Shown here in pieces: positions 16,501-23,863 of a stretch of DNA of 28,932 nt; position 1 is the first letter of the stretch, and every line of letters starts with the position of its first letter. The translations under genes were made by a program, and so were the position numbers. A model generated the notes under the pieces. The model saw only the letters and a program-made list of their open reading frames with translations, had not been told where the DNA came from and did no database searches. This DNA is from Candidatus Dadabacteria bacterium (GTDB lineage Bacteria; Desulfobacterota_D; UBA1144; Nemesobacterales; UBA2774): positions 1-28,932 of the forward strand of contig JAHKKQ010000026.1 of assembly GCA_020027805.1 (NCBI GenBank). Reading direction: 5' to 3'.

Positions 16501-17487
16501 TCAGCCGAGCTTCTTGACCGCTTCCTCTATCCTGTCCATTCCCTTCACTATATTCTCCATGGATGTGGCGAAAGATATCCTGACATGGTCGTCCGAGCCG
16601 AAGGAATCTCCGGGAACGACCGCGACCTTGGCCTCGTCCAGCAGGAACTCGGTGAAATCCATGGAGCTTCTTATCTCCTTTCCGTTATGATGCTTGCCAA
16701 AGAAGCCGGAGATATTGGGGAATGCATAGAAAGCACCCTGGGGGCTGAAGCATTTTATGCCCGGTATGGAATTGAGTCTCTCGACTATATAATTTTTTCT
16801 CTTTTCGAACTCCCGCGTCCTCGCCTCAATGATGTCGTGCGGGCCCCTGTACGCTTCGAGCGCCGCCCATTGAGATATAGACGCCGGGTTCGATGTGGAC
16901 TGTCCCTGGAGCTTGCCCATCGCGTTTATCACTTCCTTGTCTCCGGCGGCGTATCCTATCCTCCACCCCGTCATCGAGTATGTCTTCGACACTCCGTTCA
17001 CGAGAATAGTCGCTTTCTTCACCTCTTCGCCGAGCGCGGCCACGGGCGTGTGCTTGATACCGTCATAAATAATTTTGTCGTATATCTCATCCGAGATGAT
17101 CGTCAGTCCCGCCCCCATCGCCACGTCAACTATACGCCTGAGCTCAATCTCGTTATACGTAGCACCGGTCGGGTTCGAAGGATAATTGAGGATTAAAGCC
17201 CTGGTCTTCGGGGTTATCAGCTTCCTGAGCTCTTCAGGGTCTATCTTGAACCCCTCCTCCTCTTTCGTGTTGAGAATAACGGGTTCGGCGCCGGCAAGGG
17301 TTATCTGCTCCGGATACGATACCCAGTACGGGGCAGGCACTATGACCTCGTCCCCTTCTTCGAATAAGGCCTGGGTAAGGTTGTAGAGCGTATGCTTGGC
17401 GCCTTGAGATTTGAGGGCCTTCTCCTTAGCAGTGATGGCGAGAGTCGCAGAAGGCTGCAGCTTTTTCGCACGTGAAGAGAGTTTCAT
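16501..17487 (-). CDS. aspC: Aspartate aminotransferase with internal deletion of about 69 residues
   Basis: Class I PLP aminotransferase (aspartate plus 2-oxoglutarate to oxaloacetate plus glutamate). The N-terminal helix MKLSSRAKKLQPSATLAI and everything after AKHTLYNL match full-length enzymes of about 395-400 residues. Between Gly29 and Ala30 the usual 69 or so residues are missing: the GEPDFDTP substrate loop, the phosphate-binding Tyr region and the first part of the large domain. The frame stays open, and the junction on DNA is the palindrome GGCGCC at 17398-17403. Schiff-base Lys168 (SKTYSMTGWRIGY), NYPSNPTG, SDEIYDKI and the substrate Arg in VRISFATS are all retained. The product is probably inactive, or the gap is an assembly error. 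It follows coaD by five bases in the operon rsmD-coaD-aspC. Confidence 0.9.
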   Translation of the reverse strand: MKLSSRAKKLQPSATLAITAKEKALKSQGAKHTLYNLTQALFEEGDEVIVPAPYWVSYPEQITLAGAEPVILNTKEEEGFKIDPEELRKLITPKTRALILNYPSNPTGATYNEIELRRIVDVAMGAGLTIISDEIYDKIIYDGIKHTPVAALGEEVKKATILVNGVSKTYSMTGWRIGYAAGDKEVINAMGKLQGQSTSNPASISQWAALEAYRGPHDIIEARTREFEKRKNYIVERLNSIPGIKCFSPQGAFYAFPNISGFFGKHHNGKEIRSSMDFTEFLLDEAKVAVVPGDSFGSDDHVRISFATSMENIVKGMDRIEEAVKKLG

Positions 17488-17492
17488 CTAAT

Positions 17493-17987
17493 TCAATCCC
17501 CCCTGACTTGTAATAGTTTTTCCCTGAGTTTGACTTCGACAATCTCGGGGACCATGTTCACGGCCGACCCGCCCAGCGACACCACTTCCCTTATCACGGA
17601 CGAGCTTATATGCGAAAACTCGCTGTCTGTGACCATAAATACAGTTTCGAGCTCGGGGCTCAGCGTCTTGTTAGCAAGCGCCATCTGAAGCTCGTACTCG
17701 AAATCCGAGACGGTCCTCATACCCCTCAGCACTACGTTTGTCCCCATCTTTTTTGCGTATTCCACGAGCAGACCCCCGAAATAATCCACCTTAACGTCTT
17801 CACGTCCCCGGAATATCTCATTTAACAGATCGACTCTTTCCTCGAGCGTGAATATCGTCTTCTTCGAAATATTATGCGCAACCGCCACCACGACCTGGCC
17901 GAACACCCTTACACCCCGCTCGATGATATTCTGGTGGCCCTTCGTAAACGGGTCAAACGAACCGGGGTAGATGGCTACTTTGCGCAT
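17493..17987 (-). CDS. coaD: Phosphopantetheine adenylyltransferase
   Basis: Fourth step of coenzyme A synthesis: 4'-phosphopantetheine plus ATP to dephospho-CoA. Nucleotidyltransferase signatures are YPGSFDPFTKGH (the TxGH motif), VVLRGMR (Arg) and SEFSHISSSVIRE (the ISSS motif). 164 residues is the normal length, and the enzyme is a cytosolic hexamer in known cases. It overlaps the end of rsmD by 13 bases, the frequent rsmD-coaD arrangement. A near-perfect start region MRKVAIYPGSFDP confirms ATG 17987. Confidence 0.97.
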   Translation of the reverse strand: MRKVAIYPGSFDPFTKGHQNIIERGVRVFGQVVVAVAHNISKKTIFTLEERVDLLNEIFRGREDVKVDYFGGLLVEYAKKMGTNVVLRGMRTVSDFEYELQMALANKTLSPELETVFMVTDSEFSHISSSVIREVVSLGGSAVNMVPEIVEVKLREKLLQVRGD

Positions 17988-18535
17988 TCTTCGCTCCTTC
18001 TGAAAAAACTGAGATGGGTCCCGCCGAAGGGCTTGGTAAACCTGGCGAAGCCCGGCGGAGTGTCGTTTAACTTGTGATCATGCTCGATAACAACGAGCCC
18101 TTCGCCGCTTAAAATAGGCGCAGCGCCTTCAATAAAATCCCTCACTTTCAGTACCTCGTAAAGCTTGTAGGGAGGGTCTATAAATATTATATCGAAACTC
18201 TCGTTACCCCTGCTCAGGTTTTTAAGCGCCGGCTCATAACCTGCGCAAATTAAATCAGCCCTGTCTCTAAACCCGCAGTCTGTAACATTCTGAAGGAGAA
18301 TCTTGAATACGGACGGGTCTTTCTCGATGAAAGTGACATGCGAGGCCCCGCGGCTTAGAGATTCTATTCCCAATCCCCCTGATCCCGCGAATATATCCAG
18401 TATCCTGAGACCGGAGATATCCCCCAGCCTGTCGAATATCGATTTCTTCACCCTGCTCGTCGTAGGGCGTATCTTTTGACCCTTCGGGACCTTGAGTTTC
18501 CTGCCCTTATGAGAGCCTGTTAGCACATGCAACAT
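17975..18535 (-). CDS. rsmD: 16S rRNA (guanine966-N2)-methyltransferase
   Basis: Methylates G966 of 16S rRNA on the assembling small subunit with S-adenosylmethionine. The SAM motif DIFAGSGGLG is at residues 47-56 and the N6/N2-amino methylase motif DPPY at 120-123. The N-terminus (GSHKGRKLKVPKGQKIRPTT) is the usual RsmD substrate-recognition segment. 186 residues is normal. Upstream of the ATG there is no SD; a TATATG-like -10 lies seven bases before it, so the transcript may be short-leadered. It is the first gene of rsmD-coaD-aspC and is divergent from the peptidase cassette. Confidence 0.95.
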   Translation of the reverse strand: MLHVLTGSHKGRKLKVPKGQKIRPTTSRVKKSIFDRLGDISGLRILDIFAGSGGLGIESLSRGASHVTFIEKDPSVFKILLQNVTDCGFRDRADLICAGYEPALKNLSRGNESFDIIFIDPPYKLYEVLKVRDFIEGAAPILSGEGLVVIEHDHKLNDTPPGFARFTKPFGGTHLSFFRRSEECAK

Positions 18536-18775
18536 AAGGGTTCATATACTACCATAGCGTCTTTTTTTGGCAAAAAATCCATATATTGACCAATATTCCA
18601 CTCAGACATACCGCTGAGCGCGGTGGAGATTGTCTTAATAGATCGATAACTCGGGAAATACGTTTTGTAACGATACGGCCGCGCTGAGGAACTGAAAATA
18701 TCGCTTTGTTTCGGGAATTTATAAGATAAAATTTTAATCACCCGTCATACTTACAGTATCGGAGGAGGAATATAC
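18536..18775. other. Divergent intergenic region before the peptidase cassette
   Basis: 240 bases, AT-rich in both ends, no credible gene. Several A/T-rich -10-like hexamers (TATAAG 18720, TAAAAT 18727) lie before the cassette, but no well-spaced -35. A CGCTGAG heptamer occurs twice (18612 and 18682 regions). I see no recognised riboswitch. Confidence 0.3.
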
Positions 18776-19177
18776 ATGTACAGTCTAACAGGCAGATGCC
18801 GCTTGCCTATTCTCATAATGATACTGGCCACGTTCACGCCGGTATCGTTTATCGTCCCGGGCGTAAAGGCTGCCACTGTCGATTCACAGATGATTTCGCC
18901 TGACAAAGGGTCGCCTACGATGAGAGAGATAGACGAGCTCAAGGTCAGGAGGGCGCTCGAGAACAAGTTAGTCGCCGGGAAGCTGATGAGCCACGGCTTA
19001 ACGAGCGAAGAGGTATCGACGAAACTAAACCGGATGAGCGACGAGCAGGTGCATCAGATGGCAGCGCTTGCCGATAAAGTACCGGCCGGGGGCGATGCCG
19101 GGCTCGGAATAGTCGTTGCGATCCTGGTGATAGTGGCCCTCGTGCTGCTCATCGTATTCCTGTACAAACGGGTATAA
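18776..19177 (+). CDS. PA2779-like small membrane protein
   Basis: 133-residue exported membrane protein of the family annotated as PA2779-like; function unknown. Residues 10-30 form a signal peptide with possible cleavage after VKA (residue 32). Residues 50-100 are helical and carry the recurring GLTSEEV...LNRMSDEQVHQM pattern. A PAGGD motif (103-107) leads straight into a C-terminal transmembrane helix (about 109-130) ending KRV. Expression should be strong: the SD GGAGGAGG is 7 bases before the ATG. It is first in a cassette with a C39 peptidase and a TPR lipoprotein. C39 peptidases typically cleave after Gly-Gly, so cleavage at 105-106 is an attractive but untested idea. Confidence 0.75.
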   Translation: MYSLTGRCRLPILIMILATFTPVSFIVPGVKAATVDSQMISPDKGSPTMREIDELKVRRALENKLVAGKLMSHGLTSEEVSTKLNRMSDEQVHQMAALADKVPAGGDAGLGIVVAILVIVALVLLIVFLYKRV

Positions 19178-19211
19178 GAGGCCGGAGCCGGGAAGAATCC
19201 ATACTGTCCGA

Positions 19212-19766
19212 ATGCTCAAAATTTTCTCTTTGATTGTTATTACGTCAGTTATCCCGCTCTCTCATTGGGGCTGCGCTCAGAATAACTCCGGGATAGAGAA
19301 CAACTCCGCGGCGACGAACGGAAAGGTCATAGACGGAGTGCCCTTCGTGAAGCATAAGGACAAGTTCTGCGGCCCCGCCGCAATGGCATCCGTGCTGAAA
19401 TATTACGGAGACAATGTCTCTCAGGATGAGATAGCAGAGAAGGTCTATACGCCAAAATTAGACGGAGCGCTCATATCGGACATGGAAAACTTCGCCCGTG
19501 ATCTAGGCTATAAAGCCGAAGCGATGACCGGAAATATAGACGCACTCGTAGCGGAGATAGACAAAGGCGTTCCCGTAATACTTCTCGTCGAAAAGGGGAA
19601 ATTGATGGTCAGCGTTCCGCATTATTACGTAGTCTACGGCTACGACGCGGAAGATAAGGTTTTCTATATCCATACCGGTTACGAGGGCGGACAGAGGATC
19701 CCGTTTGAAAGGCTCGAAAATGAATGGCAGAAAATGAACCGCCTCATGCTTATAGTAAGAAAGTGA
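19212..19766 (+). CDS. PA2778-like C39-family cysteine peptidase lipoprotein
   Basis: Predicted papain-like bacteriocin-processing-type (C39) peptidase, without the transporter these domains are often fused to. The N-terminus (FSLIVITSVIPLSHWGC) looks like a lipoprotein signal with Cys21, although the residue at -3 is unusual. Catalytic Cys53 sits in KFCGPAAMASVLKYYG and His137 in VPHYYVVYGYD. The usual DP after the His is replaced by IHTGYEGG, which resembles the LHSG seen in PA2778-type proteins as I remember them. In Pseudomonas-type relatives a C-terminal TPR region is fused to this domain; here it is a separate next gene. It likely works in the periplasm. No strong SD is visible, so coupling to the upstream gene is possible. 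Confidence 0.8.
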   Translation: MLKIFSLIVITSVIPLSHWGCAQNNSGIENNSAATNGKVIDGVPFVKHKDKFCGPAAMASVLKYYGDNVSQDEIAEKVYTPKLDGALISDMENFARDLGYKAEAMTGNIDALVAEIDKGVPVILLVEKGKLMVSVPHYYVVYGYDAEDKVFYIHTGYEGGQRIPFERLENEWQKMNRLMLIVRK

Positions 19767-20350
19767 GAACGCCGCACATCAGCTTGTTCACATTGTTATT
19801 GATTCTGTCCCTGGTCTCATCCGGATGCGCATCGGTTTACAGCTCATATTTCACGGAAGACCCCCTCACCGCGGAGGAGCACAACGACCTGGGCGTGATA
19901 TACGAGAGAGAGGGCAAATACGACCTCGCCATAAGGGAGTATAAAAGAGCCGCATCCGCGGACAGAGGGCTGGTAGTACCCCTGGTCAATCTCGGCAACG
20001 TTTACTTTAAAAAAGGCGAGCTTGAGGAAGCGGAGAAGTATTACAAAAAGGCGCTGGGAAAAGACAAGAAAAACATAGAAGCGGCCAACAACCTCGCATC
20101 CCTTTATATCGAGACGGGAGAGAATTATGAAGTAGGACTCAAAATTCTTCTTGCCGCAATCGATACACAGAAGCCTGTGCCTCCATATGCTCTCGACACC
20201 CTCGGGGTATTGTATTCGAAGACGGGGAAGCTTGAGAGAGCGAAAGAGTCGCTCATGGAAGCCTGCATTCAGGCCTCGGGCGATGAACGGTTAAGAAACG
20301 AGATAACCAAACACATGACCGAGATGGGAGAAACCAGCGGATGCAAATAG
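19763..20350 (+). CDS. TPR-repeat lipoprotein
   Basis: Lipoprotein with tetratricopeptide repeats, probably a scaffold in the periplasm or outer membrane. I chose the GTG start at 19763, which overlaps the peptidase stop (GTGA) and gives a clean signal MRTPHISLFTLLLILSLVSS followed by Gly-Cys22. An ATG at 19724 would put 13 charged residues before it. About four TPR units follow: NDLGVIYEREGKYDLAIREY, VNLGNVYFKKGELEEAEKYY, ANNLASLYIETGENYEVGLK and LDTLGVLYSKTGKLERAKES. It corresponds to the C-terminal half of fused PA2778-type proteins. It ends 33 bases before the convergent fmt gene. Confidence 0.82.
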   Translation: MRTPHISLFTLLLILSLVSSGCASVYSSYFTEDPLTAEEHNDLGVIYEREGKYDLAIREYKRAASADRGLVVPLVNLGNVYFKKGELEEAEKYYKKALGKDKKNIEAANNLASLYIETGENYEVGLKILLAAIDTQKPVPPYALDTLGVLYSKTGKLERAKESLMEACIQASGDERLRNEITKHMTEMGETSGCK

Positions 20351-20383
20351 GGCGATCGCCCGGATTACGTATGCAAGAAATTT

Positions 20384-21307
20384 CTAACCGAGCACAGCGC
20401 CCGACTCGATCTTCCTCCCCGAAAGAAACGCCTTTGCGTCGAGCCTCTTCCCGCCCTCGATCTGGAGCTCGAGAATATCTAATGCGCCCTTTCCGGTCAC
20501 GACCCGTAATACCCCTTGCGGCGCATCGATCACTTCCCCCTGTTTCCCCTCCCCTTCGGTAACGGCGGCTTTGTAGATCTTGACGAGCTTCCCGTTAAGG
20601 AACGTAAAAGCCCCCGGCCACGGCAGCATGCCCCTTATCTGATTCCTTATCTCCCCGGCCGGTTTCCCCCAATCTATCCCGCCGTCCTCTTTTTTCAGCA
20701 TAGGGGCGTATGTCGCGGTTGAATCGTCCTGCTTGAGGGGCCGTAAGTACCCTTTCCTCAGCTCGGCGATAGCCTGTAAAAGCAGCTCCGCCCCGGCGAG
20801 CGAGAGCTTTCCGGTTAATGTCTCCCCGGTATCGTCGTAATCGATCGGCATTTCACGCGTAAGGAGTATGTCCCCCGTATCCATCCCCTCGTCCATCTGC
20901 ATTATTGTTATCCCCGTGACCTTTTCTCCGCGCGCGATTGCCCAATTTACAGGCGCTGCTCCCCTGTATTTCGGGAGCAGGGACGCATGGACATTCAAAC
21001 AGCCAAACTGCGGAAGCTCGAGTACCGTCTTCGGGAGAATCTTTCCGTAAGCGGCGACACAGATGAGATCCGGACGCAGATTCGTAAGCTCTTGCAAGAA
21101 CGCTACCGTCCTGATACCGGGAGGCTGAAGCACCGGGATGCCGAGTGCTTCCGCAACTACCTTGGTCGGCGGCGGAGAGGGTTTGAGCCCCCTGCCCTTC
21201 GGCTTATCGGGCTGGGCCACGAGAGCGACCACTTCGTCCCCGGACTCTGCAAGCGCCTTTAACGAGGGCACCGCGAACTCAGGCGTCCCCATGAATATTA
21301 TTCTCAT
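20384..21307 (-). CDS. fmt: Methionyl-tRNA formyltransferase
   Basis: Formylates initiator Met-tRNA with 10-formyl-THF for translation start. Catalytic residues Asn105 and His107 (CLNVHASLLPKYRG) and Asp143 (MDEGMDTGDIL) are present, together with the N-terminal IIFMGTPEFAVPSL and the C-terminal OB-like domain from about residue 205. 307 residues is normal. def (deformylase), often adjacent, is not here; the upstream neighbour is the DHH phosphoesterase. It has no SD but a strong promoter whose -10 ends 8 bases before the ATG, so a leaderless mRNA is predicted. Confidence 0.96.
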   Translation of the reverse strand: MRIIFMGTPEFAVPSLKALAESGDEVVALVAQPDKPKGRGLKPSPPPTKVVAEALGIPVLQPPGIRTVAFLQELTNLRPDLICVAAYGKILPKTVLELPQFGCLNVHASLLPKYRGAAPVNWAIARGEKVTGITIMQMDEGMDTGDILLTREMPIDYDDTGETLTGKLSLAGAELLLQAIAELRKGYLRPLKQDDSTATYAPMLKKEDGGIDWGKPAGEIRNQIRGMLPWPGAFTFLNGKLVKIYKAAVTEGEGKQGEVIDAPQGVLRVVTGKGALDILELQIEGGKRLDAKAFLSGRKIESGAVLG

Positions 21308-21315
21308 GTATCTGG

Positions 21316-21344
21316 ATTATATTCAGAAGACTCCCGGTATTCAA
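21316..21344 (-). promoter_or_regulatory. fmt promoter, predicted leaderless
   Basis: On the minus strand TTGAAT (-35), a 17-base spacer and a perfect TATAAT (-10). The -10 ends eight bases before the fmt ATG, so the expected transcript start is only about two bases from it. No SD is possible in that leader. Confidence 0.55.
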
Positions 21345-21453
21345 ACGATATTAACGGTATGCGGTCAGAGGCAATTCAGTTTGAGATACGCATGATAATT
21401 TCGAGCTGACACGATTGGAATCCGGATTTAATTTGAACAGGGGGGAGGGGGAG

Positions 21454-22782
21454 TTACTGGCCGTCTTCATCCGGCTTTTCGGAAACGGCCTTCCTGAACT
21501 CTTCGGTTACCCATTTTTTTATCTCTTCCTGTGAACCCTTCCCGATTATCTTCCTTACCTTCTTCAAAGAGATAACCGCCTTCGCGGCAGACCTGTGCCC
21601 GCCCGCGCTGCCGATGTCCTTGAACAATTCCCTTACGAGCCTGCCCGCGCTCTTCACATATCCGACGTTCCTCACCGATATAATAAGATGCGTATTCGCC
21701 AATATTCCGAACGCGACCGACCACTCGATACCCTTTACCTGGATACCGAAGTCGGCCATTTTCGGAATCAGGTATTCCCGTTCCACCCTGCCGACGTTGA
21801 CGAAAAATATCTGGTCTGCTATCCAATGGTCGGCAAGCGCCTGTCCGAAGGATTTTATCTCGGAAGGGGGGACTTCGGCGCGCTCGATGCGCCTCAATAA
21901 CCCGAGGTTGGCGAGCGGGTAGAGGAAAGTGAACGCCTCGATGTCATCGGGATCGGCGTCCCTGTTGAGGGTGACTGTATCCGTTTTTATTCCGTAGAGA
22001 AGAGCCGTCGCGAGCCTCTCCGATATGTCGGTCTGAGACGCCCTCAGATACTTCGTGAGTATCGTGGAAGTGGCGCCCTCTTCGGTACGGATTTCCTTGA
22101 ACCTCGCTTCATAAGAGCCGACGAGGGGGTGGTGATCTATAACCGTATCCACCTGAGGAAGCTCAGGACCGAAAAACGGGGGCTGCACGTCGAGCAGCGC
22201 TATAGAGTCGAAGTCCTTCAAATCTTCTATGCCAAGCTCCTGCAGGTCAATTTCAAGAAGTTCTATCATCGCGACGTTTTCCGGGCGGGAGATCTTATCC
22301 CCGAGATGCCCTATTGTAGCGGTCTGTTTATTCCTCTTGAGGATGGCCCTCAGCGCAAGCGCGCTTGCGATTGAATCGGGGTCCGGGTGGTCATGGAGCA
22401 GAATGAGCATCTTCTTAGCGTTAGCATGGACTTTTCTGAGCTCATCGACCCTCAAGTCCGTCCTCGCGAGCTTTTCCTCGCGCGCTATCTCTTCGGAGAG
22501 TAATTTATGGAACGCTACGAACCGCACAGACGGCGGAGGCTCCTCTTTCTGCTCCCCGTTACTGACTATCATCGGCGTTTGAGGGTAATGCGCTGACAGC
22601 TCCTTTGTGAGCTCGGGGGTAAAATACATGCTCTCGATCATGATTATGGAAAAGTTGCCGGTCTGGTTAAGGGCTTCCTCGAGCGAGCTGACCCAGATGA
22701 CCTCGCCCCTTTTAGAGAAAAGCCCGAGGAGGAAGGAATCGAAATCCCCTATAAAAAGATAGCGTCTGAGTTCCTTCTGCAT
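21454..22782 (-). CDS. DHH/DHHA1 phosphoesterase (NrnA-like) with receiver-like N-terminal domain
   Basis: Predicted manganese phosphodiesterase acting on oligoribonucleotides, pAp or cyclic dinucleotides. The first 100 residues have a receiver-like alpha/beta pattern (YLFIGDFDSFLLGLF, NFSIIMIESMYF, TPMIVSN) but no convincing phosphoacceptor Asp, since the expected place reads IMIESM. The DHH domain follows: HDHPDPDSIASALA (130-143), LLDVQPP, and VIDHHPL with the DHH triplet at 216-218. DHHA1 carries the substrate motif GGHRSA (GGH at 394-396). At 442 residues it is about 100 longer than plain NrnA. It overlaps trpA by one base (TAATG). Substrate choice cannot be read from sequence. Confidence 0.88.
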   Translation of the reverse strand: MQKELRRYLFIGDFDSFLLGLFSKRGEVIWVSSLEEALNQTGNFSIIMIESMYFTPELTKELSAHYPQTPMIVSNGEQKEEPPPSVRFVAFHKLLSEEIAREEKLARTDLRVDELRKVHANAKKMLILLHDHPDPDSIASALALRAILKRNKQTATIGHLGDKISRPENVAMIELLEIDLQELGIEDLKDFDSIALLDVQPPFFGPELPQVDTVIDHHPLVGSYEARFKEIRTEEGATSTILTKYLRASQTDISERLATALLYGIKTDTVTLNRDADPDDIEAFTFLYPLANLGLLRRIERAEVPPSEIKSFGQALADHWIADQIFFVNVGRVEREYLIPKMADFGIQVKGIEWSVAFGILANTHLIISVRNVGYVKSAGRLVRELFKDIGSAGGHRSAAKAVISLKKVRKIIGKGSQEEIKKWVTEEFRKAVSEKPDEDGQ

Positions 22783-23615
22783 TATTTATCAGCCCTGCTC
22801 AGGGATCTTTCACCCTTACTGCCGCAAGCCCTGCTCAAGCCGCTTACGAACCCGGAGAGCTCGTCAAATAATTCTTCTTTATTTTCACCGTGCTTTTCTA
22901 TTATTCGGACGATCGCGCTCCCTACTATAACGGCGTCGGCATAACCTGCGATCCTCGACACCTGTTCAGGAGAGGATATACCGAACCCCACACCGACCGG
23001 GAGCCTGGTGGAGCGTCTTATCTCGGATGTAAGGTCTTCGAGTGAAAAATCCATATCCGGCCTGACGCCCGTAATGCCGGTCACAGAAACGAGATATACG
23101 AAACCGCTCGCATTTTTAGTTACGAGACTAATCCTTTCACCCGTGCTCGTCGGGGCAAGGAGGAAGATGAGATCGAGTCCCGCCCCGTCGAGATGAACCT
23201 TGAATTCACCCGCCTCTTCGGGAGGGAGGTCAACAACAAGGACCCCGTCGGCCCCCGCATCCGCAGCGTCTTTGGAGAATCTTTCCAATCCGTATTTAAA
23301 AAAAGGATTATAATAGCCGAAAATGATTACAGGCACCTCGGATTTCTCCCTGATGTGCTTGACTATATCCAGCACCTTCCCGGGCGTAGTGCCTTTTTTG
23401 AGCGCCCTTTCGGAGGCCAGCTGGATGGCCGGGCCGTCGGCCATGGGGTCCGAGAACGGGACTCCCAGCTCAATTATGTCGGCGCCGCTGTCCACGAGCT
23501 TGAGCACCAGGCCGGATGTCAATTCAGGCGACGGATCGCCGGCCGTAACGTAATTGACCAAAGCGATCCTGTTCTTCTTTTTCAGCTCTTTGAACTTATC
23601 GGCTATTCTGCTCAT
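22782..23615 (-). CDS. trpA: Tryptophan synthase alpha subunit
   Basis: Cleaves indole-glycerol phosphate to indole and glyceraldehyde-3-phosphate, and passes indole to TrpB through the tunnel in the alpha2beta2 complex. Catalytic Glu49 (IIELGVPFSDP) and Asp60 (MADGPAIQ) are present, together with the phosphate-site GVGFGISSPEQV. 277 residues is normal. It lies 248 bases after trpB, an unusually wide gap for this pair, and is translationally coupled to the DHH gene downstream. No strong SD precedes its ATG. Confidence 0.96.
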   Translation of the reverse strand: MSRIADKFKELKKKNRIALVNYVTAGDPSPELTSGLVLKLVDSGADIIELGVPFSDPMADGPAIQLASERALKKGTTPGKVLDIVKHIREKSEVPVIIFGYYNPFFKYGLERFSKDAADAGADGVLVVDLPPEEAGEFKVHLDGAGLDLIFLLAPTSTGERISLVTKNASGFVYLVSVTGITGVRPDMDFSLEDLTSEIRRSTRLPVGVGFGISSPEQVSRIAGYADAVIVGSAIVRIIEKHGENKEELFDELSGFVSGLSRACGSKGERSLSRADK

Positions 23616-23659
23616 GTGTCTTGGAAGTGGAATTAGAATAGGGTCAGCTGACAGTAATT

Positions 23660-23671
23660 GGTTCCCGAACC
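23660..23671. repeat. Dyad in the trpB-trpA gap
   Basis: GGTTC-CC-GAACC, perfect five-base arms, about 45 bases before the trpA start. It is bracketed by AGCTG and CAGCT, which can extend the pairing around it. It could be an operator or an RNA hairpin; no trp repressor site is recognised. Confidence 0.3.
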
Positions 23672-23863
23672 ACAGCTATCGTTAAAGGTCATTTCGAAGT
23701 TAAAACCGTTTATTTATGAGTAAGGAAACCCGCCCCGTAACTGAATATTATGCGACAAAATCTAACACCTCCGGGACTAAAGTCAAGAACGGCCCCGGGG
23801 GCGCGGCCGGATGTAAACTCACTGGACATCAATAGCCGAAGACCGCCGATCCTACAATATAAT

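Noticed and set aside
18520..18741. Possible 73-residue minus-strand gene overlapping the rsmD start
   Set aside because: The sequence is rich in Ser, Tyr and Lys with no recognisable domain, no SD, and lies in the divergent intergenic region. It would overlap rsmD's start out of frame.
19724..19762. ATG start of the TPR lipoprotein 39 bases upstream
   Set aside because: It would place 13 polar residues before the signal peptide and overlap the peptidase gene by 43 bases. The GTG overlapping the stop gives a standard lipoprotein signal.
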